Of a stretch of DNA of 64,000 bases, positions 36,694-47,078 are shown one piece after another (position 1 is the first letter of the stretch; the number at the start of each line of letters is the position of its first letter). The position numbers and the translations under genes were made by a program. The stretch is from Hyphodiscus hymeniophilus (lineage: Eukaryota; Ascomycota; Leotiomycetes; Helotiales; Hyphodiscaceae): contig VNKQ01000014.1 in the NCBI GenBank assembly GCA_016508695.1, positions 1,178,001 to 1,242,000 of the forward strand, given 5' to 3'. The notes under the pieces were generated by a model. That model saw only the letters and a list, made by a program, of their open reading frames with translations. It had not been told where the DNA came from and ran no database searches.

Positions 36694-36831
36694 GCTAGAT
36701 GGCTGGAGTTGAGGGTAAACTGGAGAATCTTTGGGCTGTTTATTTAAACACAAGTTTGTGAAGTTCTGAAGGCACAAAGGAGATACTTATAAAGACGAGA
36801 GATGAACTGCTGGTACGTTCTGAAAGGTGCT

Positions 36832-37146
36832 TTACCATAAGTGTCTTACGTGAGCTCGGGCGAATCGCGGGCGGATTGCATTGCAGCACGCTACTGTGAT
36901 CACTGCAATAATTGAAAACAGCTCCACGCGTACCTTCGCTAACTCCGCTTTTACGGTGTGAAGGAGGTAGATAGAGTAGCCGCAACACGTACTTACGAAT
37001 AAAGAGTCCATCCATTCCTTCAATGTGATGGGTTCTGGTTTCGCAGACGAGGAATTACATCCCAGACAATGAGTGCAATGTGGTGTCCAAAGTCCGAGGT
37101 TTCCATACCTCACATGACCATCTTTTCCCCCTGAAACCATGAGCAT
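36832..37146 (-). CDS. Hypothetical ORF
   Basis: ATG-initiated, 104 codons, upstream of and on the same strand as the atypical SDR. The first 50 residues look protein-like (GLWTPHCTHCLGCNSSS, EPITLKEWMDSLF). A good donor (GTAAGT) follows at about 37002, so the true gene may splice there and the rest of the frame be intronic. No domain recognised. Confidence 0.3.
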   Translation of the reverse strand: MLMVSGGKDGHVRYGNLGLWTPHCTHCLGCNSSSAKPEPITLKEWMDSLFVSTCCGYSIYLLHTVKAELAKVRVELFSIIAVITVACCNAIRPRFARAHVRHLW

Positions 37147-37379
37147 GCACGGACTTTGGATCTCTTTCTTGCTATATATCAGGCATCTAGATGTTGATTC
37201 ACCTTTAATAGACCCATGTCTTTACCTGCTCTTTACAGCAAGCTCGTTTTCTGAAGTCCCCTTCTCCCTCACACGGAGCACAGTCGCCCGGAGAAGTACT
37301 GAAGTAGGCGAAGCTGGCGGATGGGAAAATCATGTTCCATCTTCTCCTCTCCTTGATTTTGAGCTTACACACTTAAAAT

Positions 37380-38056
37380 ATGGATCTAGTGCACTCCTTT
37401 CTCGTTTCCTGTGCACTGAATCTCAGAAGTTTTTGCGAGGGCCGGCATCGCGTTGTCGTCGTGCTCGCCGGCCCTCTTGGCTCTGGAAAATCAACAATCG
37501 CATCCAAGGTTGGCTCTCAGCTCAATGCGTCCTCGACAACTTCATCCGCAGCGGCGATCCAAATGGATGGCTTCCACCTCTTCCGTGCAACGCTTGGCGA
37601 GATGCAGTATAGTGCAAAGCTTACGCTCGTCCCGGAGCATCATGGACATTTAATGATGCCGGCTCGCTGGAACTCGTCGAGCTACTTTCGAAATCAAGAT
37701 TCGAGATGCCACAGACAATATTGGCACCCAGTTTTGACCACGCAATCAAGGACCCGGTCAAAGAAGGAACTATGAACAGCCCGAGAGTCAAGTTTGTGCT
37801 GCTTGAAGGTAATTATCAGTTGCTGGACGAGGATCCCTAGAATCGAATCAAGGGACTGGTGGATGAAGCTTGGTTCGTGGATGTTGATACCATATTGGCC
37901 ATGAGGAAACTTACGACAAGGCATCTTGAAAGTGGTACCGAGCTCAATTGGGAGGATGCGGTAAGGAGAGCTGAGGGAAATGATTTATTGAACGGGGTGG
38001 CGATTAGGGAGAAGTTGGTGCATCCCGATGTTGTGGTGCGAAGCGTCGACGAATGA
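37380..38056 (+). pseudogene. Broken P-loop kinase (YFH7 / uridine-kinase-like)
   Basis: The N-terminus is a clear P-loop kinase of the PRK/uridine kinase superfamily: VVVVLAGPLGSGKSTIASKV, then IQMDGFHLFRATL. Near 37615 the frame shifts by one base; the following block (TFNDAGSLELVELLSKSRF, PSFDHAIKDPVKEGT, FVLLEGNYQLLDEDP) is in another frame. It then meets an in-frame TAG at 37840, exactly where relatives usually have tryptophan. TGG-to-TAG is a G-to-A change, as RIP would produce. Homology continues (NRIKGLVDEAWFVDVD, TELNWEDAVRRAEGNDLLNG) to the stop at 38054-38056. Two independent lesions make loss of function likely unless one is a sequence error. Confidence 0.75.
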
Positions 38057-39502
38057 GTCCAAATGGTCTTAAATCCCCTAAGAGCATCCTTCTACCCCTT
38101 TACTGAGCCCTTCCTTCGTGTCAAGCCTCAGGGCTTCTCTACAGATTTTGTCGATAATTGTACTTTGTTTTTTTTTCGTCCACTCCGCTGCAGCTCGGTT
38201 CCATTCGGTATAGCGCATGATACCGAAGATAAGTGCTCACTCAATTCAAGAAGCTGAATCTGATTAACATTGTCTTGTCTAACTCCTATCTTCCTCATTT
38301 GAAGAGTTGGGTCTGAACTTGTATCTCTCTTGGTTGTAAACCTCAACTGCATTGGACATGCAGCCTGTCACCCGCCGAACATACGTATGTATTCTTGACG
38401 CAAACGCTCAGATACCAAATTGGGCAGCAAGCTGCCGACTCTCTTTTGCTGACAGCCACTGTCCAGACATGGTTTGTAATGGTGATAGAACAGACATGCT
38501 ATGCGACAAATGTCGCAGCATCACTTCTCTAATCGAGAGCGCTTCCTAAACAAGATGGAGGTTTGTATGCGGAGGAAGCTGAGACTGAATTTGTTATTAA
38601 AACCACAGTAGATCCTAGCTGTATATTTGGTTCGAATTCTTCCATTTTATGTACAGTGTACTTGGTTGCTGTGGTAGGAGCGAGTAAAAGGCTCGCTAAT
38701 CGAGCAGAAAACGAATTTATTGTTCTTGGCTAACCCGATCAAGTGCCATTAGACGAATGTATTGAAGGAGAAGAAAATTTATCAGCCCTACATTTGTTTC
38801 AGAGGGATCTTACCTGTCTAATCCTACAGACAGTAGAATAACCTATGGCGTGGACGCTCAAATCCCCAGTCAGCCATGTAATCTAATTCTTGGCGCTATC
38901 AGCCCCTGAATTGATCTTCATGACCGCCTCGCTTGTAAGCGAAGCCATAAGCGGTGGGGAGACCACTAGGGCGGGCGGCTCACCAGGCTGACTCTACTCG
39001 TACGACTGTGCGTAAAAGTGCATGGCGGCAGCCGTGTTTATTTTGCAGATATATTCAACACTACCTTAAGGAATAGAACAGGGACAGAAGTGAGATTGGT
39101 TCTCACCTGAAGCGATTTCGATACCCCCGCCTTTCAAGTCATACGAATTACGAAGACCGACCTTTCATCTCACATAAATGATCAACTTGAAGTCCGACTT
39201 TTGCAGATCAACGCTTGAGGCTCAGCCGCACCATACCTTTTGGGACAGAACGGCGCATGGCAGATTTGTTTTCACTTTCAATTGGAAGCCACGCGGGAAG
39301 TCAGGCACAATGGAAGATTAGCAGCAGGCCGCTGCAAACGAAACGTTTCATTTGATGCCCCTTTTTAAAACGGTAGCACCTTGGAGGTTTTGTATATGTA
39401 CAGAGGAGCTCGCTCGAGGGTTCCGGCTCTCCCTCGAATCATCTCACGCCATCAACTTGGCCTTTGCTTCGAAAGTCATTCATTATTCGCGTTTCAATCA
39501 TC
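38057..39502. other. Intergenic, no gene recognised
   Basis: Contains a perfect short hairpin gctcg-ctaat-cgagc near 38690-38704 and other inverted motifs up to about 39000, possibly repeat remnants. The last 150 bp is the promoter of the PLAC8 gene. No frame with recognisable content. Confidence 0.4.
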
Positions 39503-40244
39503 ATGTCTACTTCAATCGCCGCCCAGAATCCTCCTAACGATGATCTCACTCACTGGATCGATCGGTTCAAGGTCGTTGCCGCAGACCCTCATGCTCTCAT
39601 GGCACCGGCGCATCCACAAGCTTCTCAATGGCACAACCGGTTCTTCCAATTCTTCGAACCTATCGATACATGTAAGTCTACCTCCTCAAGAATCAACCCC
39701 CGCTACAAGCCTCAGACATCTAACGACATTTGACAGGTCTAATAACTTGGTGCTGCCCTGCCATTACATTCGGCAAGACTCATCATAGACTCCACCATGA
39801 TCCCCAACTGCGAGATTACTCTCCGCTCAACATCAGCGTGCGTAACAAGTCGATATTCCTAGACCTCTGCCTTCTCATCTGACATCTAATCAATAGTGTC
39901 TCGGCTTCTGCTTCGGATGCTGCGGTGTCAACATTGCCATGCAACTGCTTCAACGCCGCAAGATTCGTGAGCGATTCAATCTCGAAGGGGACTTTGTTTC
40001 AGATTGCTTGCGCTCATGCTGCTGTATTTGCTGCACGCTGTAAGTTTCAACTCTCCAAGATTTGATTCCTTTATCCCGAATCCGATCCAAGGATCAGTAC
40101 TGACTTCCGAGTAGAGTCCAAGCAGATAAGGAGGCGGAATATCAATTGGCACATCAGACCGAGGACATCGCTCAACCCTCATCTAAGAAGCAAGATATGA
40201 CCTACCCAGTATCTGAAGATCCAACAGCACCGAAACAAGCCTGA
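39503..40244 (+). CDS. PLAC8-family cysteine-rich membrane protein
   Basis: Four exons: 39503-39671, 39737-39837, 39897-40039, 40115-40244 (180 aa). The PLAC8 domain (PF04749) spans the three internal junctions. It opens with CLITWCCPAITFGKTHH, goes on to CLGFCFGCCGVNIAMQLLQRRKIRERFNLEG, and closes with the Cys cluster CLRSCCCICCTL before a polar tail. PLAC8 relatives (plant PCR/FWL, fungal homologues) sit at the plasma membrane and influence metal or calcium handling and cell size; the role here is unknown. The start ATG at 39503 gives a polar, Pro-rich head; the frame is open a little further up. Confidence 0.88.
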
Positions 40245-41549
40245 GGGAATGGTGGCATCTCTTTCAGCATAAGTCAGATTGTTTGTGAGATAGAGGCGTA
40301 TCTCCTAGCGTGTCGTGTAATCATGTCAGATGAGTCTACACTTTCCGAACAGCGCTATTCCAACGACGGAATCATAATTTGTTATATATTAGAAAGTTTG
40401 GTTAGCATGTATTCCCCAAAAAATTTAATCGTACTACAAATACATTATATCATGATTGACACACGTTAAAAAAGAACATGCGAAGTGTTAGTTGAATTAG
40501 TTCAAAGGTTGAACGATCTTGAGCTGGCATCTTGAAGTAAATAAAATCGTACATACTCTGGTCGAAGCATCTCGGAGATCATTTGCAACCTGGACTGGGG
40601 TACAAGCAGCAATTCTGCATTGATAGAAAAGTGAAAACCATCGCACGATACATAGCTCTCGACCGAAATGACCGATACCTCGCAGATCACATCGCACCAG
40701 ACCGCTTTGATATCAAAATCGGGACTATCTTTCGAGCAATTTTGTAGAAGCTTGACATCATTCCAACATGGTTGTAAGAATGGTTTCCATCAGGTTAACT
40801 TCTTTGCATTCGTGACCGGAGTCTGGAGACCTCGCTGCCATATTTTTAAAATCATTTGCTTGGAGAGATTCGAGAGAACCCTAGGTCCCAAAGAGTCCTA
40901 TGGACGAGTTGATGATACTTGCATCAACTGGGGAGCGAGAAGAGGAGATTCGTTCACATTCGACTCGAAGGTGGCGATCCCTTCTATTGCGCAATCACTA
41001 CGAGAGGACCTATGAGTTTGTGGGATAATGTGCGTCGATATTGTTGTGAGCGGCAAATCTGCGAGGAAGTGGGTAAGACGCAATTATCAACCGTATTGAC
41101 GAGTAAAACGGCGGAACGAGATGGAGTGGTGGCGGGTGGCGATTGATATTTTTTGTGTAATAGGAATATGTGTGTATAGAGATGGATGAGCCAAAGGGCG
41201 GACTCAGGAGGGATTCATCCACGAGTACCATATTGGGCTACTGTAGTTTATCACGTGACTTGATGCTACGGTGCACCCTGAGCACGGTCTGATTTCGTCT
41301 CTTCTTTTCTTTCCTCAATACAAGTCCTTCACAATGTACTAATAACATTGCTTCCTCTGATCGAATTCTACATATTTCATCTGGGATGTGAGTCTCAGCG
41401 CAGTAGCAATCGCGCCGGATACTCCCTCCAATGTTTCATTTCCCCGCATTCAACGATCTCAAAACGTATTGGTCGATCCCTACTGCCTGAAAACACTTTG
41501 ATCTAAAAAGCTGTCAAGAAGTGTCACACGCCTACTGTGATCCATGTTA
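40245..41549. other. Intergenic, no gene recognised
   Basis: 3' region of the PLAC8 gene, then several short frames (40497-40697 -, 40668-41015 +) without domain content. The AT-rich patch at 40370-40470 may be terminator or repeat DNA. Confidence 0.4.
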
Positions 41550-41883
41550 TCCCCTAAGCTGCTGAACTCGTGCACACTCCTGCCTAAGGAGTTATAGCCT
41601 GGCGCTCACGTTAAGCGAGTAGTTTGGACCAATTACCAAGGCTCGTTCTCAAGTACTAACCACTCTATTGTTTCTATCTCTGTAACATCCAATCCTAGCA
41701 ACCCTCTTATTTAATTAAAGTTATAATAAAGTATTTTCTTTTGAACACAGTTACTTGTAACTTAATATTAGTAATTTGATTGGTTGTTTTAGAGTCGGTA
41801 TAGCCTGTTACATTTTGGTGTTCCTACCCTTGTAGTTGATACCTTAAGGCAGGATGTGTGCACGAGTTCAGCAGCTTAGGGGA
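41550..41883. mobile_element. Inverted-repeat MITE with TA duplication
   Basis: Ends are long inverted repeats: left TCCCCTAAGCTGCTGAACTC then GTGCACACTCCTGCCTAAGG; right is the reverse complement with small indels. TA flanks both ends (41548-41549 and 41884-41885), the duplication of Tc1/mariner/pogo (Fot1) elements. At 334 bp it has no transposase and is a non-autonomous copy. Its AT-rich core holds a second structured segment (listed separately). It lies 330 bp upstream of the FAD monooxygenase start. Confidence 0.8.
41681..41812 (+). repeat. LTR-like segment inside the MITE
   Basis: 132 bp beginning TGTAACA and ending TGTTACA, the terminal pattern of many Ty3/gypsy LTRs, followed by ttTTGGTG, which resembles a primer-binding-site start. 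No 5-bp duplication flanks it, so an old solo LTR is only one reading; chance palindromy in AT-rich DNA is another. Confidence 0.3.
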
Positions 41884-42215
41884 TAAGTCTGAGTAGCTTT
41901 GAAAATTCGCTTATATTCATGATACTTAAGGGCTTACAGAAAGATACGGTATCCGGAGCTTCAAAGATTCCTGAACATGGACCCACTGGCTGAAGACCAG
42001 GGGCGGATACCTAGTATGGGGATAGGGCGAGGCGGCGACCGACGGATAATGCTCGTTGTGACTGGCCACCCGTACTACCTAGTCTCATGAGCCACCTCAC
42101 GTCAGATAGCCTCAATTTTCCTTTTCACAAGGGAAATAAATACTTGTACAGCAAGCCCTCACGATGTGAATTCAGACCATCGCACCGCTCATCCTTCTCA
42201 GAAATAAACACAGCT

Positions 42216-44150
42216 ATGGGCTCCATCAAACTACCATCAGAGACGGAAATCCTCATCGTGGGCGGCGGCCCCGTTGGAATGTTCGCTGCATTTCGGCTGG
42301 CGAGGCTGGGACAGTCTTGTGTTTTGGTAGAGAAGAACACATATACGACCGTCCACCCTAAAATGGAGTACACCAGTTTTCGAACGATGGAAATCTACCG
42401 TCACATCGGTTTGATTGACCATATCCTACCACATGGCGTCCCGGAAACCTTCCCCATGGATGATATCTACGCAACTGGGCTTGGTGACAAGAACTTTCCA
42501 GAACCGATTGCGCGAATTGTACAGAAACCTCTCATATCCTGAAAACCTGTGCTCAACACCCAAAGAAGACCTACCATAAACGAAGTGCATATGACTAATT
42601 TTTGAATCACCTGTCTATAGGATACGCCGTCCGCGGTAAAGCTTCGCAAAATCTGGGCACAATCGAATGACGGATCTCACCCGCGGGAGCCAAGCATGAG
42701 GCAGTCGCAGATTATATTTGAAAAGCTAATGAAGACGCTTGTTGAGAAGGAGCCGCTAGTCCACGCTTATTGGGGTTACTCGCTGGAATCGCTCATTGAG
42801 GATGACGGTTTAGTTTCTTCTACCATTGTTGGTTCATCAGGAGACCCGACTGTCATCAAGAGCCGTTATGTGATAGGGTGTGATGGGGCGGGAAGTAAAG
42901 TTCGATCAAGTGTAGGCGTATTGTCACCAAGGATGTCACTGTGGGTATAACTTCTATCGTCGGTTTCATTGTTTCAGCCCTTGCTAATTCCCTACTTAAA
43001 GACCACTCGAGCTTGCGTACGTCCATTTCAGAACAAAGGAGTACGAAAAAATGCAATCGAAAGGCAACTTCTGGCACCTAACGATGGTGAATGGAGTGCT
43101 AGTGGTTGCTCAGGACGAAATCGACACTTATACTGTTCATCGCATAGTCCCTCCAGGGGTTAGCTTTGATATGGAGAAACCTGTGGAGTTCATTAATGAT
43201 TCACTCGGTGGAATCGGAGGACACTTTGAGGTCACTGTAGATGAAGTAATTGCGCACGGCAAATGGCGATCGGAATTAGCAACCTCGGAATCTTTTCGTT
43301 CAAGAAAAGGCCGCATTTTCTTAGCTGGTGATTCAGGTCCGTATCTATCCGTCGTGTTTTGCGACACGGTGACTGACGGCTTGTCTTACACACAGCTCAT
43401 CAACTCAGCCCAGTCGGAGGTCACGGTATGAACTCTGGAATCCAGGATGCCTATGACCTTTCGTGGAAGCTGGCCGCGGTTTTACATGGGTGGGGTGGAA
43501 AGGCTCTCCTCGATTCATACGATCGGGAACGACGCCCTGTTGCCGAGTTGAACAAAAGAATGGCCGTGAAAGCAACCATGGAGGTTGCCATTCCCAGATT
43601 GACGAAGGCACAAGAAATCGGAATGGATAATCTCAACGCGGACACAGAATATGGCCAGCGATGTCGAGAGGAGTTAAGAGATTTCGTCTTACCAGGAAGA
43701 TGGATACACGACCAAGACGGAACGAAAATGGGCTATCGCTACAATGACTCACCAATCATCATCCCTGACCCATCGACTCCCGAGCCCCCAACTTCAATTA
43801 CCAAGTACTTCCCCAGTACTTGGCCTGGAGCTCGTGCCCCTCATGTTTTCCTGTCCGATGGCAAAACAAGCATTTTCGACCTCTACGGACCCGGGTTCAC
43901 GATTGTCGACTTTACGGATGCAGGGAAAGCTTCAGAAATGTTCGTTACCGCAGCTAGCAAGCTGAGTATCCCGATAACTAGGGTTCATCTTCCTAAGGAG
44001 GCACACTGCAAGGCTATCTGGGAGCGGGACGTGGTTCTAGTGAGACCTGATGGGTTTGTGGCATGGAGAAGCCCGCTGCAAGAAGCAGAGGAGGCTGGTC
44101 CTGGCGAAATACAAAAAGTGTTGCTTTTCGTAGCAGGCAGGTCTGGGTGA
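42216..44150 (+). CDS. FAD-dependent aromatic monooxygenase (PF01494)
   Basis: Flavoprotein hydroxylase of the p-hydroxybenzoate/phenol/PCP monooxygenase class: NAD(P)H plus O2 hydroxylation of an aromatic or polyketide-type ring. Four exons: 42216-42518, 42621-42940, 43002-43336, 43396-44150 (570 aa). FAD-binding GxGxxG is IVGGGPVGMFAAFRLARLG near the start. The DG motif is VIGCDGAGSKVRSSVG, and the GD motif is FLAGDSAHQLSPVGGHGMN (spliced across intron three). GIQDAYDLSWKLAAVL follows as usual. A C-terminal thioredoxin-like region (FTIVDFTDAG, VVLVRPDGFVAWR) is typical of the larger members. Intron two uses a GTGGGT donor. Next to a P450 and a transporter, it fits catabolism, detoxification or secondary-metabolite tailoring. 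Confidence 0.9.
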
Positions 44151-45118
44151 TTGAAGCTTCAGAGAAGGTGGGATAAATCCGAGAGACCGAGAACAACAGT
44201 TACTACTACGGCATAGGTATAAGTATTATTTATCATATACAATGCTGAAATAGATAAGAAAAAAACCTCTCATGAAGACTGGACTGTCTATCTGGGGCAC
44301 TTCTCTTCGAGCTGCCGTCAAATCCCTCTTTGCTAATCAGCGAAGGCGAGACAAGTACGAAATGCCGTTGTATGCGTCGCTGTCCAGGGTTGGCATAATC
44401 CAATAAGAAGCACTCCTTACTATATTGGCATGTACCACTTGTATAGAGGATCATTGCCTGATTCGTTCGCTCAAGGAACAGCCGTTCGGCTGATATACAA
44501 TAACCGAAACCGAACTCCTGCACAAAAGTCACTTGATGTATGCCCCTCCCTTTACCCCACAACGCTTAACAAATACGGTATGACCTTAAATTCTTAGTCT
44601 TAGGCTGCCGGGCCGTCCATGCATGCCCCCCTCATTAAGATACCTACCGACGTTTGAAAGGTCGCTTCGCACATTGTCGTCACCAAGGCTGCTAGTCTAT
44701 GCTTTCCCACCACCTCCATCCGTTTCCAAAGATTTCTCTCCACATATCTCCAACAAGAGTAGGGAGCGTCCTTCCACGCGACTGGGTGGTGATGAGGTTC
44801 TAGATGAGAGGGAACATATCGTGGTTGAGAGACCAGATGTTGAGGCTGTACCCGTACTGTCTGCTGTATACTTGCTTAGAGCCGCTCGGCTGACAGGCCA
44901 ACCTACCTTATCCATCTTTGTCTCCGAGACTACACTACCGGACCGCCTTACCGAATATGTGAAGTTAACATGCTTTCGGAAGCAGAATTTGAAGCCTCAA
45001 CCATTATTTCGTCATGCGAATCGCTGATCTTGCATATTGGCTGAGTTGCCCTGGTCTCTACTCGAAACGCACATGACTAACTCCTTTCCGAAGCACTTCC
45101 CCTCCATGTTGAGTACGG
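44151..45118. other. Intergenic, upstream region of the GH7 gene
   Basis: Contains two matches to the CreA consensus SYGGRG (CTGGGG near 44292; GTGGGG on the minus strand at 44555-44560), expected at carbon-repressed cellulase promoters but frequent by chance. I did not find a GGCTAA-type XlnR site. The frame at 44623-45027 has no domain. Confidence 0.4.
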
Positions 45119-45126
45119 TATATAAA
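45119..45126 (+). promoter_or_regulatory. TATA box of the GH7 gene
   Basis: TATATAAA, 87-94 bp upstream of the chosen ATG at 45213. Strong TATA boxes are usual for highly induced fungal cellulase genes. It also argues against the earlier in-frame ATG at 45159, which would leave a leader of only a few bases. Confidence 0.65.
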
Positions 45127-45212
45127 TCTTCACGTCACTTGAGATTGTAAAATTCTTCATGGTATTGTCAGCGGTACTATCCCATATTTCGATCATTGAC
45201 TCTGTCGCAACC

Positions 45213-46694
45213 ATGGCTCCAAAGTTTGCTTTCATAATCCTAGCCGCTGTCCTTCCTTTAGTTGCTACCCAACAAATTGGAACAGGCACGCCAGAAGTCA
45301 ATCCTTCCTTGCCGACATGGAAATGCACAACCAGCGGCGGCTGTGTTCAGCAAGACACCTCAGTTGTGTTGGACTGGGGATCTCACTCCATACATGAAGT
45401 CAACAGTTCCACATCATGTACGACTGGCAATGGCGTGAACCCGACTCTGTGTCCCAACGAAGCCACTTGCTCGCAGAATTGTGTCATCGAAGGCGTCAAC
45501 TACACCAGCAGCGGTGTTACGACAAGCGGTGACTCCATGACACTTCATCAATATGTTCAAAACAACGGTGTGACGAGCAACGCTTCTCCACGAGTCTATC
45601 TCCTCGGCTCCAATGGGGATTATGAAATGCTTCAACTCCTCGGCCAGGAACTTCGGTTTGATGTTGATGTCTCAACACTCGTCTGCGGTGAGAACGGCGC
45701 ACTTTATCTTTCTCAGATGGATGCATCAGGAGGGCGCACTCAATACAATCCCGGCGGCGCAAATTACGGATCTGGGTACTGCGATGCACAATGTCCTGTC
45801 CAAACCTGGATCAATGGCACTCTGAACACCGATTCGCAAGGTTACTGCTGTAATGAGATGGATATCTGGGAGGCGAATGCGAACGCCACTGCCCTGACTC
45901 CACATCCATGCGAGAACGACACTTGTGATAAATCGGGTTGTGGATTCAATCCATATGCCATGGGTGACCAGAAATATTATGGAAACGGTGACACTGTCAA
46001 TACACTAGAGCCCATTACCGTTATCACGCAGTTCTATACCAGCGACAATACCACCACCGGCACCCTTTCAGAAATCCGTCGTCTTTACATCCAGAACGGG
46101 CAAATCATCCAGAATGCTGTTTCGTCTTCCGGCATCGACTCTATCACTGCATCATGGTGTTCATCCTCTGACAGCGTAGCGGCCAGCCTCGGCGGGCTGA
46201 CCACCATGGGAGAAGCCCTTGGCCGCGGTATGGTTTTGGTGTTTAGTATCTGGAACGACCCTGGCCAGTTCATGAGCTGGCTTGACAGTGGTAGCTCCGG
46301 CCCATGCAGTAGCACAGCTGGCAACCCAGCAAATATCGAGTCTCAGACGCCGGGAACCCATGTGACATTCTCCAATATTAGATGGGGAGATATCGGCTCA
46401 ACTTTCTCCGCGGGCGGCGGCTCTGGTTCATCGTCGTCATCCTCTTCCTCGAAAGCCACGAGTACAAAAACAACTACCTCCAGTTCTAGAAGCGTTTCCA
46501 CGAGCCATCTAACAACAACCTCCTCCAAATCTTCGACCACAATTTCCAAGTCTGCCACCAGTACAACGTCTTCATTTGGTGCGACTCAGACTCACTGGGG
46601 TCAATGCGGAGGAACAGGATATACAGGACCCACAGTTTGTGCTTCCCCTTACGCTTGTAAATTCTCAAACCAATGGTATTCACAATGCTTGTAA
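45213..46694 (+). CDS. GH7 endoglucanase with C-terminal CBM1
   Basis: Secreted cellulase cutting beta-1,4-glucan. One exon, 493 aa. Signal peptide MAPKFAFIILAAVLPLVAT precedes QQIGTGTPEV. The GH7 catalytic domain (about 20-415) carries the nucleophile and acid/base motif EMDIWEA, plus CDAQCPVQTW and the many paired Cys. The details match the endoglucanase (Cel7B, EG I) branch rather than cellobiohydrolase I: GQELRFDVDVSTLVCGENG, GFNPYAMGDQKYYG, MVLVFSIWNDPGQFMSWLDSG, and no long tunnel-forming loops. A Ser/Thr linker of about 45 residues leads to a CBM1 (HWGQCGGTGYTGPTVC...QWYSQCL) with the expected aromatic and Cys pattern. N-glycosylation sequons are frequent (NSS, NYT, NAS, NGT, NDT). Transcription runs away from the FAD monooxygenase. 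Confidence 0.95.
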   Translation: MAPKFAFIILAAVLPLVATQQIGTGTPEVNPSLPTWKCTTSGGCVQQDTSVVLDWGSHSIHEVNSSTSCTTGNGVNPTLCPNEATCSQNCVIEGVNYTSSGVTTSGDSMTLHQYVQNNGVTSNASPRVYLLGSNGDYEMLQLLGQELRFDVDVSTLVCGENGALYLSQMDASGGRTQYNPGGANYGSGYCDAQCPVQTWINGTLNTDSQGYCCNEMDIWEANANATALTPHPCENDTCDKSGCGFNPYAMGDQKYYGNGDTVNTLEPITVITQFYTSDNTTTGTLSEIRRLYIQNGQIIQNAVSSSGIDSITASWCSSSDSVAASLGGLTTMGEALGRGMVLVFSIWNDPGQFMSWLDSGSSGPCSSTAGNPANIESQTPGTHVTFSNIRWGDIGSTFSAGGGSGSSSSSSSSKATSTKTTTSSSRSVSTSHLTTTSSKSSTTISKSATSTTSSFGATQTHWGQCGGTGYTGPTVCASPYACKFSNQWYSQCL

Positions 46695-47078
46695 AGCCTT
46701 CCTTTGTATAAAGCGATTAAAAGCGTTGCGTTGTTGGGGCTGTTGCGTACTTTCTGGGGGAAGATGAAAGAAATTCAAAACAGTACATATTTTGGCTGCC
46801 CTGTACATACGCATCATATTAGTTTCTGCATAAATCCGATGAAGAACACACGTCCCAGGTCCGAATTCATGTCAGTCTCTAAGGCAAAAGAGATAATTGC
46901 ACGATCGCGACCGTCGGGATTTCTCGAAAATTTTGAGCAGTTTAGACAGAAACATCTCTCTCTTGAAGAAGCAACGCTTTTGGAATTTGCTCTATCGTCT
47001 TTGACCACCAAATATTACTATGCTGCATCGGTCTTTTCCAGGCCAATAATCAATCGAAGCCAATTCGCATTTCAAGGT
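46695..47078. other. Intergenic between convergent GH7 and P450 genes
   Basis: Shared 3' region. The plus frame at 46704-47084 is open but lacks domain content. Confidence 0.45.

Noticed and set aside
42900..43010. Apparent frameshift in the FAD monooxygenase
   Set aside because: A GTGGGT donor at 42941 and an acceptor at 43001 give a consistent 61-bp intron.
45159..45212. Earlier in-frame ATG of the GH7 gene
   Set aside because: Too close to the TATA box and would bury the signal peptide; 45213 begins a normal signal sequence.
45213..46694. Naming the GH7 gene cellobiohydrolase I
   Set aside because: Sequence details around the active site and the shorter loops fit the endoglucanase I branch better.
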